Positions 26,880 through 39,200 of a stretch of DNA of 64,000 nucleotides are shown here, piece by piece (within the stretch, counting starts at the first letter, position 1; every line of letters starts with the position of its first letter). Location: NCBI GenBank assembly GCA_963513935.1, contig OY740770.1, positions 90,715,301-90,779,300 of the forward strand, given 5' to 3'. The notes beneath the pieces were generated by a model. The model was given only the letters and a program-made list of their open reading frames with translations. It was not told the origin of the DNA and made no database searches. A program made the translations under genes and the position numbers. The stretch is from Aphrophora alni (Eukaryota > Arthropoda > Insecta > Hemiptera > Aphrophoridae).

Positions 26880-29800
26880 CAAATTGCAATAAAATGTTAA
26901 CATTCCCTATTATGTTCTATTAGTCTGGCAATTTCATTATTCTTACATTTTTTTGGGTTAATCTTGTCTTTTTTTTTATTTCATACCTTGTATAAACTAC
27001 AATTTTCATTAAGGAAACTCATTTATTATATTTGTATAAGCAATTATTATGACGTCAACCATGGGACTATAACTTCAACGCACACCAATGGGACTTTTAA
27101 ATCTCTATATGTTTTAATAATTTTTAAAAGCTGAAGGTCAGCATGAAGGAATGAATAGACAAATTAGGTAAACAACAGACACTGGTAATTCTTTATATCT
27201 CTTAGTTTTTTTTTTTTACCTTATGATACTTAAATTATGTTCCAAAAATTTATATGTTTACCCTTTATTGCCATTATCAATAGATAATTAGACACCCAAC
27301 AAACAATTACATTGTCTAATTTAAAAATACATCTATTTTTTCCCATATATGTTTACATTTAACTAAGAATAAATTGACTCCAACCCTTCTATAAATATTT
27401 ATAATCATTAGAAGTCCTTTACTTGTACATTACCATTTATTAATATATCCACAAACTTTTCTATTTCGTATTTTGTTTTTTGAAGGCAGATATTGTTTCG
27501 TATAAAGAAAAGATAAATTTGAAAAAATCATTACCTGTTCACACATTAATCCAAATAAAAGAGCGAAAATTATCCGTTTCTTTGAATACAAAAATAATAT
27601 CACTAAAAAGCGGTAGCCGTGCTTTTATCACAATTTGATCATTTAATGAAGATATTAAGGTTGACTTTTGTTTGTCCATATATAACAGAATCGTGATATT
27701 TTTTATTAGGCTTTTACAATAAATTTAGCGGTTATGGTCAACCAATTAGACATACAAACAAAAATGATACATAAAATAATAATTATAAAAATGTTTGCTG
27801 TAGTTTAGTTAATAAAAGTTTTACAAACTGTTCTTAATGTAAAAATAATATATGTGAACATTTCATCATTTATAAAACACTATTTTCTTACAATTAATTT
27901 GGTAGCCAATTTGATCGATACACATGTATATTACTTGCTTTAGTATTAACATTTTACAAAAATAACAAATAACAAATACAGAAAAAAAGAAGATAACATA
28001 AAATTATATCTACACTTTTAATTCAGTGTCCTAATATGTTGGTAAAATATTAAGAATACATAATCAAAGTCAAGTTATCAATCAATTATTTAAATATTTA
28101 TTCCATATTATGTATAATCTGGGCTGAATCCTGTATATGGAAACTGTATTTATAATTATTAAATACAAGAGAGTTATTAAGGACACTTCTTCTGGGATCC
28201 TTATGACTCTGCTTAATAGAATATCCATTTTCTCTCCCATTCAATCTCCGAAAGGAAATTGCTTACTCAGAAATTATCATTTAGTGTTTAGAAACCCACC
28301 GTTACAAGAAGTGTTTTTCGGTAAAGCAATAATTATTTGAATAGCAAATGAAGAGACATTCACCAAATGAGCTTGCAAAAATAATTGTAATGCGTGTGAT
28401 ATTTTATAAGATTCGATTTAGATGCAGTCTTATAAAAAACGAAAGGGTGATAAAATAGTATTTAAGTAACAAAATTGAATTTTGTCAAATGTATTGCTGA
28501 TTTATATTACTTGTGAGAATTTTTTTATAATTAAGGAACAGTGAGCAATCTTTGATACATATTTGATTGAAACTCTAATTAAAATAATTTGTTATAAACG
28601 AATGTAAGCTATTAATTGTTTGTATGATTCATTTTATAACTTTCACTAGGGACATGAATTTAAAAAAAGTAAATGTGTGCTTATTTTTTTTAAATATAAT
28701 TCATATATATACCTACTCAGTTTTCATTGCCATGATTTATTATTTAGTTTTTATTTGATTTTGACACTAATTACCTACGTTAAATATTATAAGCAATAAT
28801 ACATCTGTATGTAATTACACAACTAAATTCTATAATTAAAAACGCACACAAGGTTTTTAATCGGTTGAACTGTATTTTTACGGTAATAATAGCAAATAGA
28901 TTGAAATAACTAGTAGAAATTGAGTATTGACAAAAAGTCAGCGAATAATGCAAAAATTTAAACATTTCTTTTGCGGCTCGCTAGTAAGAGAACTAGTAAG
29001 ATATGTAGTTCATCGCAGAACTAGTAAGATATGTAGTTTAAGAATAATTTCAAAGTATCAATATATTACTTATTTCCTCGTCAGTTTTTGGGGTTATATA
29101 GATTTAATGAATGGTAATCATAACTCAAAAATAATGATTATTACTAAGTTTTGTCTATTAAAGATATTGGAAGTGTACGAATCTTAAAGCACGTTAAAAA
29201 ACTTGTTTTTATTGATTGAAATTAATAATTCTCTCACAATGACAAATAATTAATAATCAAAACAAAAAATATGTAAAAGCAAAATAACTAAAATTAGTAC
29301 ATGTAATAGTTTCGTCATCTCTCAGAGATTCAAGGTTTAAGTTTTGAAATACAGAGATAATTACACAAATAATGTTAATAAATGATCTCTCGTGGGTATG
29401 TAGCACATTTCTTCACGTGTAATATTTAGATATGATGAGTTAGTTAGTGAACAATCACTTTATTTAAAATGAACGTTCTAGTTGTAAAAAGTGGAGAGTT
29501 TTTGAATAATTATTACGAAAAATGTTTTTCACAAGACGTGAAACGGAGTAAAGTTTAAGAAAATCCATCTATGTTCCTACTTTCTCTAAAAGATTATCGT
29601 TATTTTCCATTTCCTAGTCAATAAGCTATAAAACGAAAATATATTATAAAATAAAATGTTTGTTGGAACATAATTTATATATTGGAACGTAGATGTTAAA
29701 TTGTATAGCATCTTTTGGATGGAATTATTACAAGTTGACTTTACCTACAAACATTTAATTTCACTTTTTTTCTCATATGTATTAACTTATAAATAAATAT

Positions 29801-30240
29801 AGGGACCTTATTTTCAAATTACCTACTGTGATTATAATGTGTTATATTTATTTGAGAACATAAATATGGGACTTTGCTAAAATACTCTTTATATGTGGAT
29901 TTTATATGTTACCTTAAAATAAAATTGTCGCTACATTAAAAAAAAATAAAAACTGGTAATCCACCTAAATTTAGACCCTACTGTTTGAACATTGAGAGTT
30001 TATCTTTATATCTGTTTCTTATTTACACTCTCTGTATCTTACTGAAAACCATTCACGATATGAGTTGTTAATTATTTATCACTTTTTTTTGTACATATTA
30101 GTGTAGCTAATAGGTTTGGTGAAAGTAATGTCAGATGCACATTATAGTTTCATGTTATATTTATTTTTTATTCATATTAATAAGACTGTTTTATTTTAAA
30201 TATTGATTAATTTATATCAATTGATATGGGTAAAATATTA
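26880..30240. other. AT-rich non-coding DNA with one short tandem duplication
   Basis: No gene recognised. Open frames at 28137-28340 (plus), 28780-28965 (minus) and 28927-29187 (plus) lack domain resemblance. A 28-bp-period duplication lies at 28991-29038: AACTAGTAAGATATGTAGTT occurs twice, with a shorter third match (CTAGTAAG) just before. Confidence 0.6.
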
Positions 30241-30244
30241 AATT

Positions 30245-30550
30245 TTACAAAGTAACATATGATTACTTTAAACAACCAAACGACTTACAAAACATAAATA
30301 TTTTAATTACTATGTTACATCTTATGCTTGTCGAAACAATACTAAATAATATCTGGCGATAGTCGATATTACAAAGAGTTGTGCCTTTGTACTGTAATAA
30401 GGAACTATGATCCTTTGACATAATGAATATTTAAGCTGCCTCATCTCTTGGAATTACAGTTTAAAATAAAACAGAACATCGTTGAAAAAAACAAACAAAT
30501 GGGTCACCTTCTCACTATTGATTCTTATTTGATGAATAGAATAAATGCAA
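30245..30550 (+). repeat. Dispersed repeat pair, copy 2 (partner at 22.02 kb)
   Basis: Second copy of the 300-bp repeat, same orientation, about 8.2 kb from the first. Divergence of 20-25% and scattered small indels indicate an old duplication or independent insertions. Confidence 0.65.
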
Positions 30551-31220
30551 TTTCCCTTCTCTGTTTATTTCTTTATTTATTCTTTAAAGAATTGGTTTTT
30601 CAATCCATCTTAACTAGTAGATAGTATTTATATGTTATCCTGACACACCTTACACAATTGAGTCATACTTACGAATAGGGGTACTTTTAACGTTACTTCG
30701 CTTCCCGGACAAATAGGACGAGGTCATAAAGCGATGTTGTAGATATGTCGGACATACTGTTTCAAAGTCTTAGACCTCGCGGGTTGTGCAATGTTTCACC
30801 GTAGTACAGTCATTATCATAACTTTTTATTTATAAGTGGGAATAATAAAAGCTGTACTTCTGTATGGCATTGAGAGTGCTAGGAGGTCTACGTGTTTCCT
30901 CTTACGATTGCGACAAATGATGCAGTAGAAGTACTGATATTTATATTTGTGAGTTCTATTATTGGGCGTTGTATTTGCGAGTCATGGATGGATAGTTCTT
31001 ATGAATTACTACGGCGTCTCATATAAAGCTCTTTTTCCCTAAGTGGAGTTAATGAATGAGGTTGATTTCTTTATAGAAACATGTGATGACTTTACTACGG
31101 AAAAACCCCAACAGCCTTCTCTTTCGTAATCATAATAATGATTATATATCATCGTTACAACGTTCCAGAGAGGGGTCGACGACCTATAAAATATAAACAA
31201 ACCTAAAGAGACGGGGTGAG
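30551..31220. other. Moderately G+C-rich patch, unassigned
   Basis: No gene recognised. The plus strand near 30840-30890 encodes a short IIKAVLLYGIES segment resembling the end of RTE/Jockey-type reverse transcriptases, but nothing around it continues the match. Confidence 0.35.
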
Positions 31221-31223
31221 GAG

Positions 31224-31430
31224 TGTATATAATGTAGGGTGTAGGGTGTATAATCTAGGATGTAGTGTGTTTAATGTAGGATGAATTGTGAAAATCAATA
31301 AAAAACGGGCCATAAAACTTGAAAATCTCTCAAAAATCTGCCCCTGAATATTGAAAATCTGTCAAAAACTGGCCCTAAAACGGTAATATTAGGCAAAGAC
31401 GGGCCATGAAATGGGAATATCCGTCGTAAC
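31224..31430. repeat. Two adjacent degenerate tandem arrays
   Basis: At 31224-31284 a unit of about 22 bp (GTGTATAATGTAGGAT-like) is present about three times. Directly after, at 31287-31430, a unit of about 31 bp starting with GGGCC and containing GAAAATCT(C/G)TCAAAAA is present about four times with growing divergence. The shared register and adjacency suggest slippage or unequal exchange in a formerly unique sequence. Confidence 0.6.
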
Positions 31431-32073
31431 GGCGGAAAGACAATTTGAAGAAGAGATTACGGCTTCGAAACTCGTCGTAACATAATATAAATAGGAATTC
31501 AAACGTTGGATGAGAACAGATAACAATAGAAATTCTACATATATACGTATATATAAATATATAATGGAGCGTTACTAATAAATCAATCGTGATGTGTTAC
31601 GGTTTATTGTAAATAAGGTTGGTGACGGGACCAGAGATAGTGATGCGTTAAGGATTTTGATGACAATGACTTCACTATGCGTAATGTGGAGTAATTAAAT
31701 TCCATCAAGATCAATAACCCCACGTCAATTACGACAGGTCCAATGTCCCCATACATATCTAGATGACATTGACCCCAACACATTCTACAAAGGTCAACAC
31801 AGTTTGGGCAGGGCCCTATTGGCACGACCAAAGGGATATTGTTTAGTTCACGTGACAAAATGGACACATCTGATCGGATGTGGGCTGGATCAAATGGCTG
31901 GTATTAGGTCACCTGAGCTGAAGTTGTCCACTGATAGGTCGAATATTCAAGTGCCAAAAACTCTACAACGTTCATTTTTTTAGATTTCATATTTTTTACG
32001 TGTTTTACATTTTATGTTTATTATTTACTAAAAAAAGCACGTAAATTTATACTGACATTTATATATTAATATA

Positions 32074-32111
<38 letters not shown>

Positions 32112-33045
32112 ATTATAATATATATTAATATATTCTTCAATTTTTAATTAAAATAATTATATAATTCTACTTCTCTTTGCTTCCTAATTTATTCCTTATC
32201 AAATGATAAATTATCTTCCTCTTGTATGAACTTAGTTTTCTCTAGATAACCTAGATTTGGCTTCTTTCCATGATTTATAATTCATATATCCTTTTCTTAG
32301 CAGATTGTAAATAAATAGAACATTGTGATGATATCTCATTATTTTATAGTGAGATTGAATGATTGTAATATTTATTGTTTTCTAGGAGCAGTTAAAATTC
32401 CTTTTTTTGTTTTCAGTATTCCTAACTCTTACATATCATTTGGAACTGTATAAAAAGAAATTTTAAATTCATAAAAATATCACTCTCCTGTTTTCGAAAA
32501 TGATTCTGTCCTACTATTATTTGTTGTCTACTGAATTTTCTTTAATCTCTTTGAAATTAATTTGTAACAGAATAAAACTACAGTAAAAACAATAAGTACG
32601 GAATGAATGACTTTATTTCTCACAGTCTGTGGTTTTTGCGATTCTATCTATAAGGAATAACAACTGAATTTTTGTAAATTCCATTCATAACCTTTATATT
32701 TGCTTGTATATACTACATTACGCCGCATTCACTCAATATTGTGGAATTTTAAAACATGTTAAATTTGATATTTACATAAGTTTTCTAAAATTATAAAATC
32801 TGCCTGGAAGAAATCTATGAAAAAATGAAAAGATATCTATTTTTATCTTTTTTGACTAATTGTACCCTTTTAAAATTATTATTATCAATCTTGTAAAACC
32901 GGTAATTTTAAGAAGCAAATGGATTTGAAATTGATATAAATCCCTTTAGGTTCTCTATTATCTACAATTTGAAGTAAGTTTTTTATTTTATAATTTATTT
33001 ATAAGTTGCCATATACCAATAATTATTTTGTGTGGTTGGTCGACC
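31431..33045. other. Non-coding DNA, including a (TA)-rich tract
   Basis: A minus-strand frame at 31604-31867 (starting MSILSREL, Cys-rich in its first half) has better base composition than its surroundings but no recognised domain. The flanking minus-strand sequence continues with stops, so it may be a relic. A (TA)-rich tract with breaks lies at about 32065-32130. The rest is AT-rich with no gene. Confidence 0.5.
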
Positions 33046-33210
33046 TCCATTTTAGCTGCTATGCCCGTATATAAACGGGCACAGCAATGACAGTGTTGAG
33101 CGCTACGCCCGTTTATAAACGGTCTACTTTGTATTCTCATGAAAAAAAATAATAAAAAAAATAAAATAAATAAAAATAAAATAAAATAAAAAAAATAAAA
33201 TAAAATACAA
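33046..33210 (+). repeat. Paired palindromes followed by an A-rich (AAAT)n tail
   Basis: Two related hairpins occur 45 bp apart: TGCCCGTATATAAACGGGCA (33062-33081) and CCGTTTATAAACGG (33109-33122), both with the context GCT(A)-GCCCGT-TATAAA. From about 33140 to 33205 follows an A-rich array of AAAAT/AAAAAT units. A short structured body plus a simple-repeat tail is what a SINE or other short retroposon would look like, but no RNA polymerase III box or target-site duplication was found. Confidence 0.4.
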
Positions 33211-34066
33211 AACTGGTTATTATTATTAATTTGTGTCTTTTTTTATTATTTACTATGTTTAGTTATAATGTGAGAGTTTTTAAGTTTATTCAAGTTTGTT
33301 CAGGTTAGGTTAGGATATTTTAAATATAAAAAATTAAACTACGTAAATAAATTGTATGACTAAAATTTGTATATTATTATTTTAAAAACATATAAAAGTG
33401 ACTAAATTTAAAATAAAAAAAAAATTTAAAAAAAACTAAAAAAAAAAAACTTAGCACTAGGGGTCTGCACAAGTTCAAAAAACCATAATTAGAATGGTAA
33501 AAGTAAGAAGAATAAAATAGGTTTTGTAAAATAAAAAAATTTAAAAAAACATACTAAACACGTGTAAAATAAGCCTAATAAATAAACCGTAAAGAGCTAT
33601 TAAAAATTGGCAGAGACAAGATAATTAATGTGCATTACTCACAAATTTGACCTTTATTTAAATCATAGTTTGGATAGTAAGAGCAACTCAAACCATTCTT
33701 TCCACACTCACCCACACTCACAATGAATGGCACATTATTTTAATTTTATCTTTTCATAAAAATAGTTAGAACATTTTTCACAATACAGTTTTACTTTAGT
33801 TTTATTATTTGAAAAATAAGACATTCATAACATAATAATTTACAAACTGTACACATTATTTAATTGGATTTATTTTAGTGTGTAGTATGACGTTATAAGT
33901 TTGAAAACATTCCTAGGAATGAAATGTTAACCAGTATTTATAATTCAATTCTTAAAGAAATAAGATACATTTTTTTTTACTTATAATAAATAGAATTTTT
34001 TTACATAGGTAAATGATTAAAATTGTTTTATGAAAATTCAATCTCAGTGCTTGCGAACAAAATACT

Positions 34067-34068
<2 letters not shown>
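33211..34068. other. AT-rich non-coding DNA
   Basis: No gene recognised. Confidence 0.6.

Positions 34069-34100
<32 letters not shown>
34069..34100 (-). repeat. Poly(T) tract, 32 bp
   Basis: An uninterrupted T run on the plus strand, i.e. a poly(A) tail on the minus strand. This is the usual 3' end of a LINE, SINE or processed copy inserted on the minus strand, with its body at higher coordinates. No AATAAA signal or body could be identified within 34101-34940. Confidence 0.8.
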
Positions 34101-34104
<4 letters not shown>

Positions 34105-34947
34105 GACCTTAGGGGAAATCATGATGAACATAAAGTTTTATATATTACATCAAAATTCATAAATTTAAATATTAAAAAAATAACTGCTGTTTTCTTAAAC
34201 TTAACAATATCATTAGGTTTATGAATTTAAACGAAGTAGAATATGATAAAAATCAAAACGCTAAACATTTTCATTTGATTAAGACACATTTTTCATATTT
34301 ATTAACAGATCATTAAAACAAAAACTGAAAATTCAGATTAAACATTCATGCATGAGAAACCTGTTAATGTATTAATTTATAAACCTAAGTGTAAGGTAGA
34401 TTTTTTAGTAATTTATATTTCATTTTTTATCGGTTTTAATTTGTTTAACATTTAAACATTTTTCAATGTAATTTTTGTTTTGGGTTCTCTTTCTTTTTAA
34501 AGTGATTCCACTTTATATATTTATTGCAAAAGTTGTTTCAAAAGTGTAACCCGTATAAAATAGTAAAAAAGATTACAAATTTCTTGATAATGTTGATTGC
34601 ACGATTAATATTCAATTCATTTACTCAAATTATCCCGAATTTGTTATTGTAAATATTATAATGTACACGTTTCACAAATAATATGGAGTAAATTAACATG
34701 GTATGTCATTTTTTTAAATTAACTGTTGCGCGTTTTTGCTAAAAAATAGCGTTTCAAGCAGCATTAGGACGGTCCACCATTATTAGAATAATATTTATTA
34801 AGAATAGTGAATAGAATAAAATATAAATATTAAGTAAAGTTTTAATACACTTACTGGAATAAAATATTTTGTAAACAGGGTTACATCTCTTATATGACTT
34901 AAATATATACGAACTCGACAAAATGGGTAACTGAAAAAATTAATATA
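34101..34947. other. AT-rich non-coding DNA next to the transposase relic
   Basis: No gene recognised. It should contain the 3' end of the piggyBac-like element, but neither its terminal inverted repeat nor its TTAA target duplication could be identified. Confidence 0.5.
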
Positions 34948-35433
34948 TTAATAATTAACAGTATGGAAGATGGCGAAGGTCTCCAAGCAAAGGATAACAT
35001 TGCACTTCTTATACATCGTACGAAAAATGGTTGTGCTTCCTTCTCCACTAATCTCTTCTTATTTTATATGGTGTGATGATAACTAAATGACAATGTAATT
35101 GTAGCGTATATAATCAGAAACCGTGTTTCTGGAAAAACTACTTCTTAGAAGACAGAGGTCGCCCAAATGGTCAAGTAGGTGTGGACAGGTTCTCTTCTAA
35201 AGACAAGCTGGAATTCCAAGTTACATGACTTCTTCTTAGTAGAATGCATTCTGAATAACCACGTCCATCAGCCAAGTAAGGATTTGGCAGTACCACTTCT
35301 TATACCTTATCCCAGTTTGGTAATGAGAAATACTATGACCCGATCTATGAGTCCTTCCCTTTTTGTATGTAGTAATCTGTAAACAATTCAGGTCTTGATT
35401 CAAGGATGTTTCTTATCTGCTTGGGAGTACCGT
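34948..35433 (-). pseudogene. piggyBac-like transposase relic, C-terminal part
   Basis: Minus-strand relic of a piggyBac-family (PGBD) DNA transposase, the half downstream of the BEL insertion. Reading from 35433 down it shows RYSQADKKH, then SHYQTGIR followed by KKWY and LTWLMD with QNAF (about 35330-35230). This matches the conserved YR...IR-x-KKWYW...F-x-WL-x-D block. Near 35010-34960 a cysteine-rich end reads TMYKKCN, then LCLETFAIFHT. The family's C-terminal zinc-finger-like domain has Cys where Tyr stands in TMYKKCN and usually one more Cys in the LCLE segment, so two ligands are lost. Stops and frameshifts make it non-functional. The last stop lies at 34948-34950. Confidence 0.85.
35429..35433. 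repeat. Target-site duplication, left copy (ACCGT)
   Basis: The five bases directly before the LTR are ACCGT, identical to the five bases after the other end of the element at 39278-39282. BEL/Pao elements normally duplicate 4-6 bp. Confidence 0.9.
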
Positions 35434-36040
35434 TGTTTGATATTGCGGTTGGTTTAACGACTGTGGTAAAAGTGGATGGTTTAGTAATATATTTTAGATT
35501 GGGAAGTAGATAGAAATGAAAAATACATGAAAAGGTTAATTGATATTTTGAAATTATTACCAACTAATCAAATGGTTTTTGATTAATTTTGCTGTCATGT
35601 TTAGTTAAGATCTAATGTCACAGTACCTTGTAGAGGCGGCGTTCCTTTCTTGGTAATGTTCTGTCGTCAAGAATGCCCGTGTGCACACGCGAGAACAGCT
35701 GCTCTAAACGCACAACCTAAATACAATTTTAAGTCATAAACACATAACAAAAACACTTGACTTCTTAGTAACTAAACATGACAATTAATTGTTTATGAGT
35801 CACAATTAATTAATTTGTTGGCCGAAATGAGTATAATAAAGGAAAAGAAAAAAAGGATTTGTAAATGCGGATTTTTAAGAAGAAACTCCTTTAGGCTACC
35901 TGTTTGAGGTTGAAACTTGGACAGAATGATAAGAGACAAAGGATACAACAAAAAACAGGTGGAGATCTCAGACTTCCGGTTGAAACGGAAACATAAAAAT
36001 AATATTGGAGCGGAACTTTAAACTGTAGATATACTAAACA
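35434..36040 (-). repeat. BEL/Pao 3' LTR, 607 bp
   Basis: Begins TGTTTGATATTG and ends ACTAAACA on the plus strand, so it has the canonical TG...CA ends with a 5-bp inverted TGTTT/AAACA. On the element strand it starts TGTTTAGTATATC immediately after the polypurine tract GTCGGGGGTA. Its outermost 24 bp (36040-36017) are identical to 39277-39254, which identifies the truncated 5' LTR. No coding sequence is contained in it. The minus-strand frame at 35345-35563 merely crosses its outer boundary. Confidence 0.92.
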
Positions 36041-36052
36041 TACCCCCGACTA
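36041..36052 (-). other. Polypurine tract of the BEL/Pao element
   Basis: On the element strand the sequence GTCGGGGGTA directly abuts the LTR start TGTTTAG. The polypurine tract primes plus-strand DNA synthesis during reverse transcription, and its position fixes the inner border of the 3' LTR. Confidence 0.75.
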
Positions 36053-36236
36053 TAAACCAACCGGTTTATAAAGACGAAGAGAGATGAAAAAGCCAGCACT
36101 AAAGGGAATAAGCGGTGAAACGGATGAATGATGAAGGAAGATGATCCAGCTTAAGAAAGAAGACGTCGAATGAGAATGATGATAGAATTGAAGACAAGGT
36201 GAAATTTCAAAAGTTTCTCTAGTGACAAATAAGGGT

Positions 36237-39200
36237 TTAATTACTGAGAGGTAAGGGAAAAAGTTTCACGGCAGGGCGTGTGAAAACTCCATCCTTGGTT
36301 TTTATAGTGGCAACACGTACGACTCCATCTTCTCCTGGAGATGAAGACAGAATGTGTCCAGTAGGCCAAAAAAGAGGTTTGAGATTTGAATCCTGAATGA
36401 GCACTAAGTCACCAGGCTGTAGATTTGGTGTACTACGATTCCATTTCAGACGTTGTTGCAATGTATGAAGATATTCAAGATGCCACCGCTTCCAGATTTG
36501 CTGTGTGAAGCGTTGAACACGTTGCCACTGTTTTAGTCTATTTAAAGGAATCTGTTCATAAGATGGTTCTGGCAACGCGATGATCGGTCGTCCGATGAGG
36601 AAATGTGCAGGCGTTAATACGTCTAACTCGTTAGGATCTGCTGAAAGAGGAGTTAAAGGTCTTGAATTGAGAATGCCTTCAATTTTCGTAGCTAAAGTAA
36701 CGAAGTCCATGAGATAAAGTTTTTCGATACCTTTTGTTCTAAGAAGATGTGTTTTGACACTTTTGACGGCACCTTCCCAAAGTCCACCTTGATGTGGAGC
36801 AGCTGGAGACAGGAAATGAATTCTAATTCCATGCAGTTTGGTAAATTTATCTATGGTCTCCTTAAATTGAGGTTCATTCAGAATGGTTAGAATACTTTTC
36901 TTAAAGTTGTTTGAAGCTCCGACAAAGTTGGTCCCGCAATCGGAATACAAATTAGAACAAAGTCCACGCCGTGACACAAAACGCGTGAGAACGTCAATGA
37001 AAGCTTGAGTAGAAAGATCAGTAGCGACTTCAATATGAATTGCTTTAGTAGCAAAACAAACAAAAATGCATAAGTAGACTTTGACATCTTGAGCACGACG
37101 CAAAGTATGAATTTTGACAGTGAATGGACCGCAGTAGTCGCATCCAGTATTAATGAATGGTTGAGAAAAGGTAACTCGTTTACGTGGTAAGACTCCCATC
37201 AAAGGCGGACGAGAAGTTGGTTTAAGTTTGAAACAACGAATACATTTGTGTATCTGTTTTCTAATGGTACTCCTTGCTGAAAGGATCCAAAATTTTTTAG
37301 AGATGAGTGATTGTAGCAGTTGTGATCCTGCATGAAGAAACAAACGATGATAATGGTCAATGATTAAGAATGTAATGTGGTGATTCTTTGGTAAAACGGC
37401 AGGAAAGTTTAGAAGTGTAGCTCAATGAAGAAAACGTAATTCTTCCACCCACTCTTATTATGTAGCTGTGATCAAGAAAAGGTGAAAATGAAGCTAAGCG
37501 TGAACAACAAGATGTAGGGTTTGTCCTTAAAAGTTGAATTTCCTTTGAAAAATGTGAATTTTACACTATTTTAATTAGTTGTATTTCTGCAAATTGAAGT
37601 TCTGTGAGAGTTACTGTTCTAGTCACTCTTGATGCAGTGCGGACGTTATGACAAAATCTTAGAACATATGACAGGACGTATAAAGTTTTTGAACACGAAG
37701 AAAATTTGGAAAGTATGTTTAATTCAGTTTGAGACGACGATAAATAAATTGGAAGTGGATTTGAGCGGAGTTCAGAGACAGTGTCCAACACCTGTATAGG
37801 TGATTTTGGCCACTGATGGTGTGAAATTTTAAGCCAAGAAGGCCCGGAAAACCATATCTGATGATTAAGAAGTGCGGAAATAGATAGACCACGGCTGGAA
37901 CAATCAGCAGGATTGTTGCCAGATGGAACATGTGACCAACAGTCAGTTGGAGTCCAGTCCTGAATTAGACTGACGCGATTAGCTATATAAACATTAAGTT
38001 TATATGGTGGAGTAGTGATCCAAGGTAATGTGACCATGGATTCACACCAACATTTGATGATGTCAATAGAACACCGAGTGGATAAAAATTGAATGCAATA
38101 GTGCATTAACTTGGCGAGCAAATGAGCACCGCAAAGCTCTAATCTAGGAAGTGATATGCGCTTGAGAGGAGCGACCTTAGATTTGGCTAAAAGTAGCTTT
38201 GTATTGACAATGTTGTTTGAAGTTGTCGTCCTAATGTAAATGACGGATGAGTAACCTTTATCCGAGGCATCGCAGAAGCCATTGATCTGGATGCTTGTTG
38301 ACTGATGAAGGTTGATGCAACGAGAAATAGAAATGTCTTCCAAATGAGGCAATTCTTGAACGATGTTTTTCCAGCGGAGTTGATGGTCTCTGGAACTGGT
38401 GAATCCCAATTAATCCCAAGAGTCCAAAGGTGCTGCATGAGGCACTTAGCAAAGAATGTCGTAGGCGACAGAAAACCACAAGGATCATATATTTGTGCGA
38501 TTGTGGACAAAATAGATCGTTTTGTAGGTGAATGATCCGAAATTGGTAGCTGAATGTTGAAAGAGAACACGTCGTTCAAAGGTGTCCATTTCAAGCCGAG
38601 TATATTGAACAACGGTTGATCTGGTGAGCGGAAATGAAGTGGTACTTCCCGATGTTCCTGAGTGATATCAGCGAGAAGTTCGGAGCAGTTAGACTTCCAA
38701 TTGCGGAGCTAAAACTGTCCTTTTGAAAGAAGTGCGAAGAGTTGACGCTGAAGTTCTAGAGCGGAAGGAATGTCCTTACTTCCAGTGATGATATCATCCA
38801 CGTAAATGTCATTAAGCAAAGCTTCAGCAGCCAACGGAAATCTGTGACCTTCGTTTTGAACAAGTTGTCGCAGTGTGCGAATAGCCAAATTTGGCGAACA
38901 TTTCAGGCCATAAGTGACCGTATTAAGTTTGTATGTTGATAAAGGGTCAAATGAATTTTCCCTCCATAATATCAATTGAAAGTTTTGTTCATCAGAATGA
39001 ACCATGATTGGACGATACATTTGTTTATGTCAGTAGAAAACACGATATTGTGAATGCGAAATTGTAAAATGACTTCAAAAATCTCTGTTTGTAATTTAGG
39101 ACCTGTGAAATGAATGTCGTTTATTGATAAACCAGAAGTAGTTTTGGAACTACCATCAAACACCACTCGAAGTTTCGTAGTGCAACTAGTAGTTTTAACA

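Noticed and set aside
28960..29040. Possible CRISPR-like spaced repeats
   Set aside because: Only two copies with an 8-base gap in eukaryotic-type DNA; a simple tandem duplication explains it.
30640..31140. Short IIKAVLLYGIES peptide resembling an RTE/Jockey reverse transcriptase end
   Set aside because: Only one short block matches. No catalytic motif or neighbouring conserved segment follows in any frame.
31604..31867. 87-codon minus-strand frame with several Cys
   Set aside because: No spacing matches a known Cys-rich family, and the surrounding minus-strand frames are full of stops.
33240..33310. GTTAGGTTAGG near 33302 as telomeric (TTAGG)n repeat
   Set aside because: Only two units are present, so it is not a telomeric array.
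35345..35563. 72-codon minus-strand frame
   Set aside because: It crosses the BEL LTR boundary and the target-site duplication, so it is a chance fusion of LTR and transposase relic.
38305..38535. Plus-strand frame antisense to BEL pol
   Set aside because: It is a shadow of the RT/RNase H region. Domain matches are only on the minus strand.
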